Assembly (NCBI RefSeq): GCF_001661075.1
Contig: NZ_CP014870.1
Coordinates: forward strand, 744,001 to 808,000
Origin: Pseudomonas silesiensis
GTDB lineage: Bacteria > Pseudomonadota > Gammaproteobacteria > Pseudomonadales > Pseudomonadaceae
DNA length: 64,000 nucleotides
Direction of reading: 5' to 3'
Shown: piece by piece, positions 9,374-16,809 of the stretch
How the letters are laid out: each line of letters opens with the position of its first letter
Position numbering within the stretch: the stretch's first letter is position 1
Notes under the pieces: generated by a model
Told to the model about the DNA's origin: nothing
What the model saw: the letters and a program-made list of their open reading frames with translations, nothing else
Database searches by the model: none
Program-made: the position numbers and the translations under genes

Positions 9374-9450
9374 TGCCCTGTCTCACGAAGCCTGTTCCTT
9401 TTTGATGGCGTCTGTTGTCAAAAGAGGAACGTCTCCGTGAGACAGGGCAC
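9373..9450. repeat. 78-nt near-perfect palindrome between pgeF and clpB
   Basis: The outer arms are a perfect 15-bp inverted repeat: GTGCCCTGTCTCACG at 9373..9387 and CGTGAGACAGGGCAC at 9436..9450. Inside lies a 6/5-nt internal loop and an imperfect inner stem (GTTCCTTTTTGA with TCAAAAGAGGAAC) closed by a 12-nt loop. It does not match the REP family elsewhere in the window and lacks a T-tract, so it is not a plain terminator. A MITE-like element or a structured regulatory RNA are both possible. No target-site duplication is obvious. Confidence 0.75.
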
Positions 9451-9488
9451 AACGCTAGACTTGTCTGACCTGCATCAATATCACGACG

Positions 9489-9516
9489 CTTGAATCTCCC
9501 AGAATCGACCACATCT
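9489..9516 (+). promoter_or_regulatory. Sigma-32 (heat-shock) promoter of clpB
   Basis: CTTGAA at 9489..9494 and CCACATCT at 9509..9516 are separated by 14 bases. This matches the heat-shock consensus (CTTGAA, 13-17 nt, CCCCATNT) at all six bases of the first box and all but one of the second. The clpB start is 73 bases downstream. Confidence 0.75.
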
Positions 9517-9588
9517 AATGAGGTATCTGGCAGGTTTCTTCATTCAGGATGTTTTATCGGTCCGGCCTGCTCAAAAGGAAGGTGACCC

Positions 9589-12153
9589 ATGCGTATAGAC
9601 CGTTTAACCAGCAAGTTGCAGTTAGCCTTGTCCGACGCCCAATCCCTGGCCGTTGGTCTCGATCACCCGGGCATTGAACCGGCGCACTTGATGCAGGCGA
9701 TGCTTGAACAGCAGGGTGGTTCGATCAAACCGCTGCTGATGCAGGTGGGCTTTGACGTCAACACCCTGCGTAAAGCGCTGACCAAAGAGCTCGACCAGCT
9801 GCCGAAAATCCAGAACCCGACCGGCGACGTCAATATGTCGCAGGATCTGGCGCGCCTGCTCAACCAGGCCGATCGCCTGGCCCAGCAGAAAGGCGACCAG
9901 TTCATTTCCAGTGAGCTGGTGCTGCTTGCCGCCATGGACGAGAACAGCAAGCTTGGCAAGTTGATGCTCGGCCAGGGTGTGAGCAAGAAAGCCCTGGAAA
10001 ACGCGATCAACAACCTGCGTGGCGGTGAGGCCGTCAATGACGCCAACCACGAGGAGTCGCGCCAGGCCCTGGATAAATACACCGTCGACCTGACCAAGCG
10101 CGCCGAAGAAGGCAAGCTCGATCCGGTGATCGGCCGTGACGATGAAATTCGCCGGACCATCCAGGTATTGCAACGTCGCACCAAGAACAACCCGGTGCTG
10201 ATCGGTGAGCCTGGCGTCGGTAAAACGGCGATCGCAGAAGGCCTGGCCCAGCGCATCATCAACGGTGAAGTGCCCGATGGCCTGAAAGGCAAGCGCCTGC
10301 TGTCCCTGGACATGGGGTCGTTGATTGCCGGTGCCAAATATCGCGGCGAATTCGAAGAGCGCCTCAAATCCCTGCTCAACGAGCTGTCGAAGCAGGAAGG
10401 GCAGATCATCCTGTTCATCGACGAACTGCATACCATGGTCGGCGCCGGCAAAGGCGAAGGATCGATGGACGCGGGCAACATGCTCAAGCCGGCACTGGCT
10501 CGCGGCGAGTTGCATTGCGTCGGCGCAACCACGCTCAACGAGTACCGCCAATATATAGAGAAGGATGCGGCCCTCGAACGGCGCTTCCAGAAAGTCCTGG
10601 TGGACGAGCCGAGCGAAGAAGACACCATCGCTATCCTGCGTGGCCTGAAAGAGCGTTACGAGGTTCACCACAAAGTGGCGATCACCGACGGCGCGATCAT
10701 TGCCGCCGCCAAGCTCAGCCATCGCTACATCACCGATCGTCAATTGCCGGACAAGGCCATCGACCTGATCGACGAAGCTGCCAGCCGCATCCGCATGGAA
10801 ATCGACTCCAAGCCGGAAGTGCTGGACCGCCTGGAGCGACGCCTGATTCAGCTGAAGGTCGAATCCCAGGCGCTGAAGAAAGAAAGCGACGACGCGGCGA
10901 AGAAGCGCCTGGAAAAACTCCAGGAAGAAATCGCCCGGCTCGAGCGTGAGTACTCGGACCTCGAAGAAATCTGGAATTCGGAAAAAGCCGAAGTCCAGGG
11001 TTCGGCGCAGATCCAGCAGAAAATCGAACAGTCCCGGCAGGAACTGGAAGCCGCGCGCCGCAAAGGCGACCTGAACCGCATGGCCGAGCTGCAATACGGG
11101 GTGATCCCGGACCTGGAGCGCAGCCTGCAGATGGTCGACCAGCACGGCAAAAGCGAAAACCAGTTGCTGCGCAGCAAGGTGACTGAAGAAGAGATCGCCG
11201 AGGTCGTGTCGAAGTGGACCGGCATTCCGGTGTCGAAGATGCTCGAAGGCGAGCGCGACAAGCTGATGAAGATGGAAAGCCTGTTGCACCAGCGTGTGAT
11301 CGGCCAGGACGAAGCGGTGATTGCCGTTTCCAACGCGGTACGGCGTTCGCGGGCCGGGTTGTCCGACCCGAATCGCCCGAGCGGCTCGTTCATGTTCCTC
11401 GGCCCGACCGGGGTCGGTAAAACCGAGCTGTGCAAGGCCCTGGCCGAGTTCCTCTTCGATACTGAAGAGGCGATGGTACGGATCGACATGTCCGAGTTCA
11501 TGGAGAAACATTCCGTGGCTCGGCTGATCGGTGCGCCACCAGGCTACGTGGGCTATGAAGAAGGCGGTTACCTGACCGAGGCGGTGCGTCGCAAGCCTTA
11601 CTCGGTGATCCTCCTGGACGAGGTCGAGAAGGCCCACCCGGACGTCTTCAACGTCTTGCTGCAAGTGCTGGAAGATGGCCGCCTGACCGACAGCCATGGC
11701 CGCACGGTGGATTTCAAGAATACCGTGATTGTCATGACGTCCAACCTGGGGTCGGTGCAGATCCAGGAACTGGTCGGTGATCGTGAGGGGCAGCGCGCGG
11801 CGGTGATGGATGCGATTTCCACGCACTTCCGGCCGGAGTTCATCAACCGGGTCGACGAAGTGGTGATCTTCGAGCCGCTGGCGCGGGATCAGATCGCAGG
11901 CATTACCGAGATCCAGTTGGGACGTCTGCGCGCTCGACTGACCGAGCGGGAACTGAAGCTGGAGCTCAGTCCGGAGGCAATGGACAAGCTGATCGCGGTG
12001 GGCTACGACCCGGTATACGGCGCACGACCGCTCAAGCGAGCGATCCAGCGCTGGATCGAGAACCCGCTGGCGCAACTGATTCTGTCGGGTCGTTTCATGC
12101 CCGGCGATACCGCCAAAGGTGTCGTGGAGAACGACGAAATCGTTTTCGCCTGA
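9589..12153 (+). CDS. clpB: ATP-dependent disaggregase ClpB
   Basis: This 854-residue Hsp100 chaperone has full family length. It has the Clp N domain (about 1-145), a first AAA+ module with Walker A GEPGVGKT at about 206-213, a coiled-coil middle domain (about 400-530, many Glu/Lys/Arg heptads), and a second AAA+ module with Walker A GPTGVGKT at about 605-612 followed by the C-terminal domain. With DnaK it threads aggregated proteins back to the soluble state. The start ATG has a strong ribosome site (AGGAAGGTGA). Transcription is probably from the sigma-32 promoter just upstream. Confidence 0.97.
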   Translation: MRIDRLTSKLQLALSDAQSLAVGLDHPGIEPAHLMQAMLEQQGGSIKPLLMQVGFDVNTLRKALTKELDQLPKIQNPTGDVNMSQDLARLLNQADRLAQQKGDQFISSELVLLAAMDENSKLGKLMLGQGVSKKALENAINNLRGGEAVNDANHEESRQALDKYTVDLTKRAEEGKLDPVIGRDDEIRRTIQVLQRRTKNNPVLIGEPGVGKTAIAEGLAQRIINGEVPDGLKGKRLLSLDMGSLIAGAKYRGEFEERLKSLLNELSKQEGQIILFIDELHTMVGAGKGEGSMDAGNMLKPALARGELHCVGATTLNEYRQYIEKDAALERRFQKVLVDEPSEEDTIAILRGLKERYEVHHKVAITDGAIIAAAKLSHRYITDRQLPDKAIDLIDEAASRIRMEIDSKPEVLDRLERRLIQLKVESQALKKESDDAAKKRLEKLQEEIARLEREYSDLEEIWNSEKAEVQGSAQIQQKIEQSRQELEAARRKGDLNRMAELQYGVIPDLERSLQMVDQHGKSENQLLRSKVTEEEIAEVVSKWTGIPVSKMLEGERDKLMKMESLLHQRVIGQDEAVIAVSNAVRRSRAGLSDPNRPSGSFMFLGPTGVGKTELCKALAEFLFDTEEAMVRIDMSEFMEKHSVARLIGAPPGYVGYEEGGYLTEAVRRKPYSVILLDEVEKAHPDVFNVLLQVLEDGRLTDSHGRTVDFKNTVIVMTSNLGSVQIQELVGDREGQRAAVMDAISTHFRPEFINRVDEVVIFEPLARDQIAGITEIQLGRLRARLTERELKLELSPEAMDKLIAVGYDPVYGARPLKRAIQRWIENPLAQLILSGRFMPGDTAKGVVENDEIVFA

Positions 12154-12161
12154 TCCGCTGT

Positions 12162-12261
12162 TGTAGGAGCTAGCTTGCTAGCGATGGTCGTCAACGATAA
12201 CGCGTACGTCCTGGATGAACGCGGTGTCATTGAGTCCTTCGCGAGCGGGCTAGCTCCCACA
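12162..12261. repeat. REP pair with mutated arm and AACGATAACGCG spacer
   Basis: The left arm reads GTAGGAGCTAGCTTGCTAGCGA, where symmetric C-to-T changes keep the hairpin. The right arm ends GGGCTAGCTCCCACA. The spacer has the GTCAACGATAACGCG motif shared with 6413, 34675 and 42930. It lies 8 bases after the clpB stop. Confidence 0.8.
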
Positions 12262-12277
12262 TAATCCGTAACTGAAC

Positions 12278-12306
12278 AGCTTTGCTCGCATTGCGAGGCT
12301 TTTTTT
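12278..12306 (+). terminator. Likely rho-independent terminator after clpB
   Basis: A stem CTCGC-ATT-GCGAG, extended by AGC/GCT, is followed by seven T residues at about 12300-12306. Confidence 0.65.
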
Positions 12307-12439
12307 CATTAGGTTGTTGAACTCAAAGGAAAAGGCTTGTAAAGTGCGCCCCGCAGTAAGTCGCTCCGAAGGGTTTCCGCTCCCCAAGCAGGAATCCAAA
12401 ATAAGTTGCAAATCATTAACTTGAAAGCAATTTAGGGGG

Positions 12440-12467
12440 TTGACAGAGGTGCTGAAGATTGTAGAAT
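12440..12467 (+). promoter_or_regulatory. Sigma-70 promoter of the tRNA cluster
   Basis: A perfect -35 TTGACA (12440..12445) and a -10 TAGAAT (12462..12467) are 16 bases apart. A GC-rich discriminator (AGCGCGCC) follows, as expected for a stringently controlled tRNA promoter. The first tRNA begins 88 bases downstream. The sequence between 12307 and 12439 shows no gene. Confidence 0.8.
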
Positions 12468-12555
12468 AGCGCGCCTCAGACACACGAACGCAGCGATGCG
12501 AACGGGTCGAAGAGAACGCAGTAAAGCTTCACCGTTGTAAATTGAAATGTGTAGT

Positions 12556-12631
12556 TCCGTGATAGCTCAGTCGGTAGAGCAAATGACTGTTAATCATTGG
12601 GTCCCAGGTTCGAGTCCTGGTCACGGAGCCA
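12556..12631 (+). tRNA. tRNA-Asn (GTT)
   Basis: A 76-nt cloverleaf with acceptor stem TCCGTGA/TCACGGA, anticodon GTT in the loop CTGTTAA, T-loop GTTCGAGTC and an encoded CCA end. Confidence 0.97.
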
Positions 12632-12640
12632 ATTTCAAAC

Positions 12641-12717
12641 CGGGGTATAGCGCAGTCCGGTAGCGCGCCTGCTTTGGGAGCAGGATGTCAGGAGTTCGAA
12701 TCCCCTTACCCCGACCA
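12641..12717 (+). tRNA. tRNA-Pro (TGG), first copy
   Basis: A 77-nt cloverleaf with acceptor CGGGGTA pairing with TACCCCG, anticodon TGG in the loop CTTTGGGAG, and an encoded CCA. It is identical to the second copy at 12895..12971. Confidence 0.97.
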
Positions 12718-12722
12718 TTTTT

Positions 12723-12798
12723 GGGTCGTTAGCTCAGTTGGTAGAGCAGTTGGCTTTTAACCAATTGGTCGTAGGTTCGAATCCCACACGACCCACCA
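12723..12798 (+). tRNA. tRNA-Lys (TTT)
   Basis: A 76-nt cloverleaf with acceptor GGGTCGT/ACGACCC, anticodon TTT in the loop CTTTTAA, and an encoded CCA. It is the last gene of the Asn-Pro-Lys transcript. Confidence 0.97.
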
Positions 12799-12862
12799 TT
12801 TTTGAAACCAGTTAACGCTGGGATCAGATCTTAAGATCAGAGGCCAAAAGCGCTGATCGAAG

Positions 12863-12892
12863 AAGGCGACTTGGAAAGGTCGCCTTTTTTTT
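12863..12892 (+). terminator. Terminator between tRNA-Lys and second tRNA-Pro
   Basis: AAGGCGAC, a 7-nt loop, GTCGCCTT and a run of eight T residues form a strong intrinsic terminator. It ends only two or three bases before the next tRNA. Confidence 0.85.
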
Positions 12893-12894
12893 AC

Positions 12895-12971
12895 CGGGGT
12901 ATAGCGCAGTCCGGTAGCGCGCCTGCTTTGGGAGCAGGATGTCAGGAGTTCGAATCCCCTTACCCCGACCA
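12895..12971 (+). tRNA. tRNA-Pro (TGG), second identical copy
   Basis: This 77-nt gene is base-for-base identical to the tRNA-Pro at 12641..12717, including CCA. It starts immediately after the T-tract of a terminator and has its own terminator downstream. There is little room for a promoter between terminator and gene, so expression would need read-through or a promoter overlapping the terminator. Confidence 0.96.
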
Positions 12972-12976
12972 TATTA

Positions 12977-13012
12977 AAAATCCTCGTATCGAAAGATACG
13001 GGGATTTTTTTT
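12977..13012 (+). terminator. Terminator after second tRNA-Pro
   Basis: AAAATCCtCGTATC, the tetraloop GAAA, GATACGgGGATTTT and a T-tract form a long intrinsic terminator. Confidence 0.88.
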
Positions 13013-13040
13013 GTCTGCTGAAAAACCGTGCACAAACGAA

Positions 13041-13070
13041 ACCCCGCGTTTCCTGGAAGAAAGGCGGGGT
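13041..13070 (-). terminator. Likely terminator of the EF-hand gene
   Basis: Read on the minus strand, ACCCCGC, a 16-nt loop and GCGGGGT are followed by TTCGTTT. It lies 20 bases past the stop of the EF-hand gene. Confidence 0.6.
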
Positions 13071-13089
13071 GGGTTCGTTGCTTCAGGGC

Positions 13090-13491
13090 TTAACTATTGT
13101 CTTTGAGGTGCTCGAACAAGCCTTTTGGCATTTTTTTGCCATTGGTTTCGTAGTTGGCCTTCACGTTATCAAAAGCCTCTTGTTCGTCGATCTGGCCGTC
13201 ATGGTTGGTGTCGATCTTGTCGAAGTCAGCCTTGGGCGCCACTTTCAGGAATTCCGCGCGGGATACCTTGCCGTTATCATCTGTATCGGTCCGGGCCATC
13301 GATTCATCGCCACATTTGCCTTCGCCGCATTTGCCTTCCGGGGTTTTCACCACCTGTTCGGCCGAAGCCAGCAGATAGCCCTGGGTCAGCGGCTGTGAAG
13401 CGAACACGGAACCGGACAACATCATGCCGCCGGCCAGGACGGCGCCAAGCAGGCCAAGGGTGTTCTTGCCGAGAGTAGGGGTACGGGACAT
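13090..13491 (-). CDS. Secreted EF-hand protein with a KCGEGKCG motif
   Basis: This 133-residue protein has an N-terminal signal sequence (hydrophobic stretch about 11-30, cleavage likely near VFA-SQ). Two canonical EF-hand loops occupy residues 69-80 (D-T-D-D-N-G-K-V-S-R-A-E) and 94-105 (D-T-N-H-D-G-Q-I-D-E-Q-E), so it should bind calcium. Between them and the signal lies EGKCGEGKCGD (52-62), with cysteines at 55 and 60. That motif is typical of small secreted metal-binding peptides modified by MNIO (DUF692) enzymes (bufferin/HvfA type). No DUF692 gene lies nearby. Start ATG 13491 has the ribosome site AGGAG. The function is unknown, and periplasmic metal binding is inferred. Confidence 0.82.
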   Translation of the reverse strand: MSRTPTLGKNTLGLLGAVLAGGMMLSGSVFASQPLTQGYLLASAEQVVKTPEGKCGEGKCGDESMARTDTDDNGKVSRAEFLKVAPKADFDKIDTNHDGQIDEQEAFDNVKANYETNGKKMPKGLFEHLKDNS

Positions 13492-13707
13492 TTGGATTCT
13501 CCTGGGTTGCACGACACAACCGCTCGATAAAGGACGCCGAGGTGCGGCGATAAACCTGTGCAGGCGGGGAGGCTTGCTCGGGTGTGGCCATTTAGCGGGG
13601 TGGGTGTATCGCTACTGTGTCGCGGGAGGGGGAGTTTGTAAGCGAAGGGGCTGGATCGGGGGGAAAGATACAGTGAGACACAGACCTGTAGGCAGTGAGT
13701 AAAAAAA

Positions 13708-13797
13708 TGTGGGAGCGAGCTTGCTCGCGATGGCGGCGTGTCTGGCGACATTGATGTCGACTGTACGGACGCTATCGCGAGCAAGCTCGCTCCCACA
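13708..13797. repeat. REP pair (REPIN)
   Basis: Canonical inverted arms TGTGGGAGCGAGCTTGCTCG and CGAGCAAGCTCGCTCCCACA, with their CGA/TCG extensions, flank a ~45-nt spacer. It lies between the divergent/convergent ends of the EF-hand gene region and ndh. Confidence 0.9.
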
Positions 13798-13820
13798 GGG
13801 AACGGGCTCGGCAGGAGGTA

Positions 13821-15119
13821 TTAGTGCAACTTCAGCCGAGGCTCGGTCCCACGCCCGATCTTGCTGCCCAGCATCAACATCGCCGTGCGGAACGCGCCAT
13901 ACAACGCCATCTGGTGCATGCGGTACAGCGACACATAAAACATCCGCGCCAGCCAACCTTCGAGCATCACGCTGCCGGTCAGGTTACCCATCAAGTTACC
14001 CACAGCCGAAAAACGCGACAGTGAGATCAACGACCCATAGTCGGTGTACTTGTACTCCGGCAGTGCCTTGCCTTCGATGCGCAATTTCAATGATTTGGCC
14101 AGCATCGACGCCTGTTGATGCGCAGCCTGGGCCCTTGGCGGCACGTTGCGGTCGGTGCCCGGCTGCGGGCAGGCCGCGCAGTCACCGAAGGCGAAAATAT
14201 TTTCGTCACGGGTGGTTTGCAGGGTCGGCAACACTTGCAGTTGATTGATGCGGTTGGTTTCCAGGCCATCGATGTCCTTGAGAAAGCCCGGTGCGCGAAT
14301 CCCGGCGGCCCAGACTTTCAGGCTGGCCTTGATCACTTTGCCATCGGCAGTGATCAGGCTGTCGGTCGTCACTTCGCTGACAGCAGCATTGGTCATCACA
14401 TTGACCCCGAGTTTCTCCAGGGTTTTATGCACCGGCCCGCCAATCCGTTCCGGTAGCGCAGGCAACACCCGTGGCCCGGCTTCGATCAGGGTGATGTGCA
14501 TGTTTTCCGGTTTGATCCGGTCCAGGCCATAGGCCGCCAGCTCATGGGCGGCGTTGTGCAGCTCGGCGGCCAGTTCGACCCCGGTGGCGCCGGCGCCGAC
14601 GATGGCGACGCTGATCTGCTCGACCGTGTCGGTTTGCCCGGCGTGGGCGCGCAGGTAATGGTTGAGCAATTGCTGATGGAAGCGTTCGGCCTGCTTGCGG
14701 GTGTCGAGGAACAGGCAATGTTGCGCCGCGCCCTGGGTGCCGAAATCGTTGGTGGTGCTGCCAACGGCAATGACCAGCGAGTCGTAGCCCAGTTCACGGG
14801 CAGGGACCAGCTCCACGCCGGCTTCATCATAGGTTGCGGCCAGCTGGATCTTCTTCTGGGTGCGATCGAGCCCGCTCATGCGCCCCAGCTGGAACTCGAA
14901 GTGGTTCCATTTTGCCTGGGCAACATAGTTGAGTTCATCTTCGGAAGAGTTCAGGGAGCCGGCCGCCACTTCGTGCAACAGCGGCTTCCAGATGTGGGTC
15001 AGGTTCGCGTCGACCAGCATCACGCTGGCCGTACCACGTTTGCCCAGAGTCTTACCCAGACGGGTAGCCAACTCCAGACCGCCGGCGCCGCCGCCAACGA
15101 TGACAATACGATGAGTCAT
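13821..15119 (-). CDS. ndh: Type II NADH dehydrogenase (Ndh)
   Basis: This 432-residue flavoprotein has two Rossmann fingerprints: FAD-binding (HRIVIVGGGAGGLELATRLG) at the N-terminus and NADH-binding (SVAIVGAGATGVELAAEL) at about 165-185. A FAD-site motif (ENIFAFGDCA) and a C-terminal amphipathic or hydrophobic segment follow (YRMHQMALYGAFRTAMLMLGSKIGR) that probably binds the membrane. The family oxidises NADH and reduces quinone without pumping protons. Start ATG 15119 is fixed by the FAD motif. The frame upstream to 15155 is not needed. Confidence 0.9.
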   Translation of the reverse strand: MTHRIVIVGGGAGGLELATRLGKTLGKRGTASVMLVDANLTHIWKPLLHEVAAGSLNSSEDELNYVAQAKWNHFEFQLGRMSGLDRTQKKIQLAATYDEAGVELVPARELGYDSLVIAVGSTTNDFGTQGAAQHCLFLDTRKQAERFHQQLLNHYLRAHAGQTDTVEQISVAIVGAGATGVELAAELHNAAHELAAYGLDRIKPENMHITLIEAGPRVLPALPERIGGPVHKTLEKLGVNVMTNAAVSEVTTDSLITADGKVIKASLKVWAAGIRAPGFLKDIDGLETNRINQLQVLPTLQTTRDENIFAFGDCAACPQPGTDRNVPPRAQAAHQQASMLAKSLKLRIEGKALPEYKYTDYGSLISLSRFSAVGNLMGNLTGSVMLEGWLARMFYVSLYRMHQMALYGAFRTAMLMLGSKIGRGTEPRLKLH

Positions 15120-15179
15120 GGGGATATCTCGCAAGGCTAAAAGAAATCGGTGCAATTACCCGAGCGAGCGCCAGGCAGC

Positions 15180-15353
15180 TCATAGCGTCAGGTAACTGAT
15201 AAATCGGCTCAACAGGCCCAGGCCAATGGTCACTGCCAATACCACCACCAGGAGCATCCACGGCCGAAAAGGCCGGCGCTCGACACGGTGCTGGGACAGT
15301 CGCAGGTATTCTTCGACATGCTTCTGGTCTTCGGGTTTCAGGCGGCTGGTCAT
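15180..15353 (-). CDS. Small single-pass membrane protein, DUF3094 family
   Basis: This 57-residue gene runs from ATG 15353 to TGA 15180, with a GAGG ribosome site eight bases upstream. The N-terminal half is charged (MTSRLKPEDQKHVEEYLRLS). The C-terminal half is one membrane helix (WMLLVVVLAVTIGLGLLSRF). It corresponds to the Pseudomonas DUF3094 family, whose function is unknown. It lies 60 bases upstream of ndh on the same strand and could be co-transcribed with it. Confidence 0.8.
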   Translation of the reverse strand: MTSRLKPEDQKHVEEYLRLSQHRVERRPFRPWMLLVVVLAVTIGLGLLSRFISYLTL

Positions 15354-15406
15354 TTTCGGGCCTCGTCAGGTAGACGTTGCTGAATGTCTGGAAGCTACAA
15401 GCGGGT

Positions 15407-15934
15407 TTACCCCACGTTGAACGGAGCATAGCCGCTGTCCGGGACGGGCTCGACGCGCACCGGATCGTCCAGGCGAATGATTCCACTTTGTAACACCCGG
15501 GCGGTGATTCCGCCATGTCCGCGCACGGCCTGGAAGGTCCCGGGGCCGAGGTTGGTTTGCAGGCGGGCACAGGGCTGGCACCAGCCAGTGGTTTCGAAAA
15601 TCGCCTGGCCGATCCTGAAGCGTCGGCCTTTGAGGCTGAACAGATTGATACCGCTGACGACTATATTGCGCCGCAGGTCCTGAGGTAGCACCGGGTGGTC
15701 ATCCGCGCGGCCCATCAGCGAACTGATTACGGCCAGGTGCTCCCATTGAATCAGCGTCACCTGGCGCGCATTGCGTATGCCCGGTCGGGCGCGATCACCG
15801 GTCAAGCCAGCCTCGAGACGTGCTTCTACGGCATCGAGCTCGATCATGGGTGCATGACGCTCGGGCCGCACGCCGATCCAGCGAACGCGACCCTGCTGCG
15901 GCACTTCGGCAATCAATGCCTGCAATGGAGTCAC
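15407..15934 (-). CDS. MOSC-domain protein
   Basis: This 175-residue protein is a stand-alone MOSC domain (molybdenum cofactor sulfurase C-terminal fold). Diagnostic segments are the central 'GDRARPGIRNARQVTLIQWEHL' region (given here in part: RQVTLIQWEHLA), LRRNIVVSGINLF, and the conserved cysteine region TGWCQPCARL. MOSC proteins carry sulfur or bind the Mo cofactor, and some reduce N-hydroxylated bases (YiiM, YcbX types). Its start overlaps the stop of the upstream DUF1780 gene by four bases, so they form one unit. The substrate is unknown. Confidence 0.85.
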   Translation of the reverse strand: MTPLQALIAEVPQQGRVRWIGVRPERHAPMIELDAVEARLEAGLTGDRARPGIRNARQVTLIQWEHLAVISSLMGRADDHPVLPQDLRRNIVVSGINLFSLKGRRFRIGQAIFETTGWCQPCARLQTNLGPGTFQAVRGHGGITARVLQSGIIRLDDPVRVEPVPDSGYAPFNVG

Positions 15935-16557
15935 AGGCTGATCCCGACGTCGAACACAATGCTGCGGCCCAGGTTGCTGCGCAGAAAATCCGGCGCATCC
16001 GGGTGCGCGAACAACACCCGGGCGAACGTAGGCCCGACCAGCGACAACGAACGCCAGCCCTGACGCAGGTATTCGGTAGGCGGCGGGAAATGACTGTTGA
16101 GGTCCAGCACTTCGCGTTTCAGGCTGGCGAAAGCAATGATGTCCAGCTCCCCCAGGTCCATGCCGCGTTCTTTGTAGTTATGCGCTTTTTTGCGCAAGGT
16201 CGGTGCCAGCCTCAGCAAGAACTCATTGGCCGGAATGCGCCTGGGCTTGGCCTCGCGACGCACCAGCTGGCTCAGGGAAAACGCGCTGCGCCGGCGTTGC
16301 AGTTCATCGCGCCACTCGTCGTTGAGTCGCCGCCCTTCGTCGAGGACGAAAAACACCTCGAAACTGGCGTCACGGAACAGCACATCCGGCGGCTCTCCGG
16401 CCGGTGCGAACTCGTCGGCGCGGTAGGGAATGTTCAGGCCCTGCAACAGGCGCTGGCACACCCAACGCTCACGCTCCCATTTGCGGGCATTGGAGAGAAA
16501 CGCATTGGCTTGCTCGGCCGCGATGGTCAGCAGGCGTAAGTAATCTGAGTCATCCAT
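15931..16557 (-). CDS. Conserved protein, DUF1780 family
   Basis: This 208-residue soluble protein is rich in Arg, Leu and Glu, with no signal or membrane segment. It matches the Pseudomonas DUF1780 family (segments DDSDYLRLLTIAAEQANAFL and LDIIAFASLKREVLDLNSHF). The start is ATG 16557; an alternative upstream frame to 16617 is less likely. It is translationally coupled to the MOSC gene (ATGA overlap). The hydrophilic core with 'DVLFRDASFEVFFVLDEGRR' hints at a nuclease-like alpha/beta fold, but no function is established. Confidence 0.75.
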   Translation of the reverse strand: MDDSDYLRLLTIAAEQANAFLSNARKWERERWVCQRLLQGLNIPYRADEFAPAGEPPDVLFRDASFEVFFVLDEGRRLNDEWRDELQRRRSAFSLSQLVRREAKPRRIPANEFLLRLAPTLRKKAHNYKERGMDLGELDIIAFASLKREVLDLNSHFPPPTEYLRQGWRSLSLVGPTFARVLFAHPDAPDFLRSNLGRSIVFDVGISL

Positions 16558-16809
16558 AAGCCCAAGCTTAGCGTTCAAATGCGATCGCAAAGAAGACAGT
16601 TTATCGCACAAGGTCAAAAAACTGCCGGATCTGCTGCGCGACCTGCATGCAACCCACCTTATCCCGCGCCCGTTTCAGGGCATTGCACAAAACGGATAGT
16701 GATCTGCGCACAGCGGATATTGCCCCGTGCCTGGCAGCTTTACCCTCGGCTTTACGGGACGTTAGCCGCGTTAACGACGCTCTTAAAACAACAACAAGAG
16801 ATAGATGCC

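Noticed and set aside
9622..12075. An 817-codon open frame on the minus strand across clpB
   Set aside because: It is the mirror of clpB codon bias in GC-rich DNA; the plus-strand protein is full-length ClpB and the minus frame shows no domain or ribosome site.
12799..12862. Possible prophage attachment site at the tRNA cluster
   Set aside because: No integrase, no partial tRNA repeat and no foreign genes follow; both tRNA-Pro copies are complete.
12871..13398. A 175-codon plus-strand frame covering tRNA-Pro and the EF-hand gene
   Set aside because: It reads through a tRNA and antisense to a gene with signal peptide and two EF-hands.
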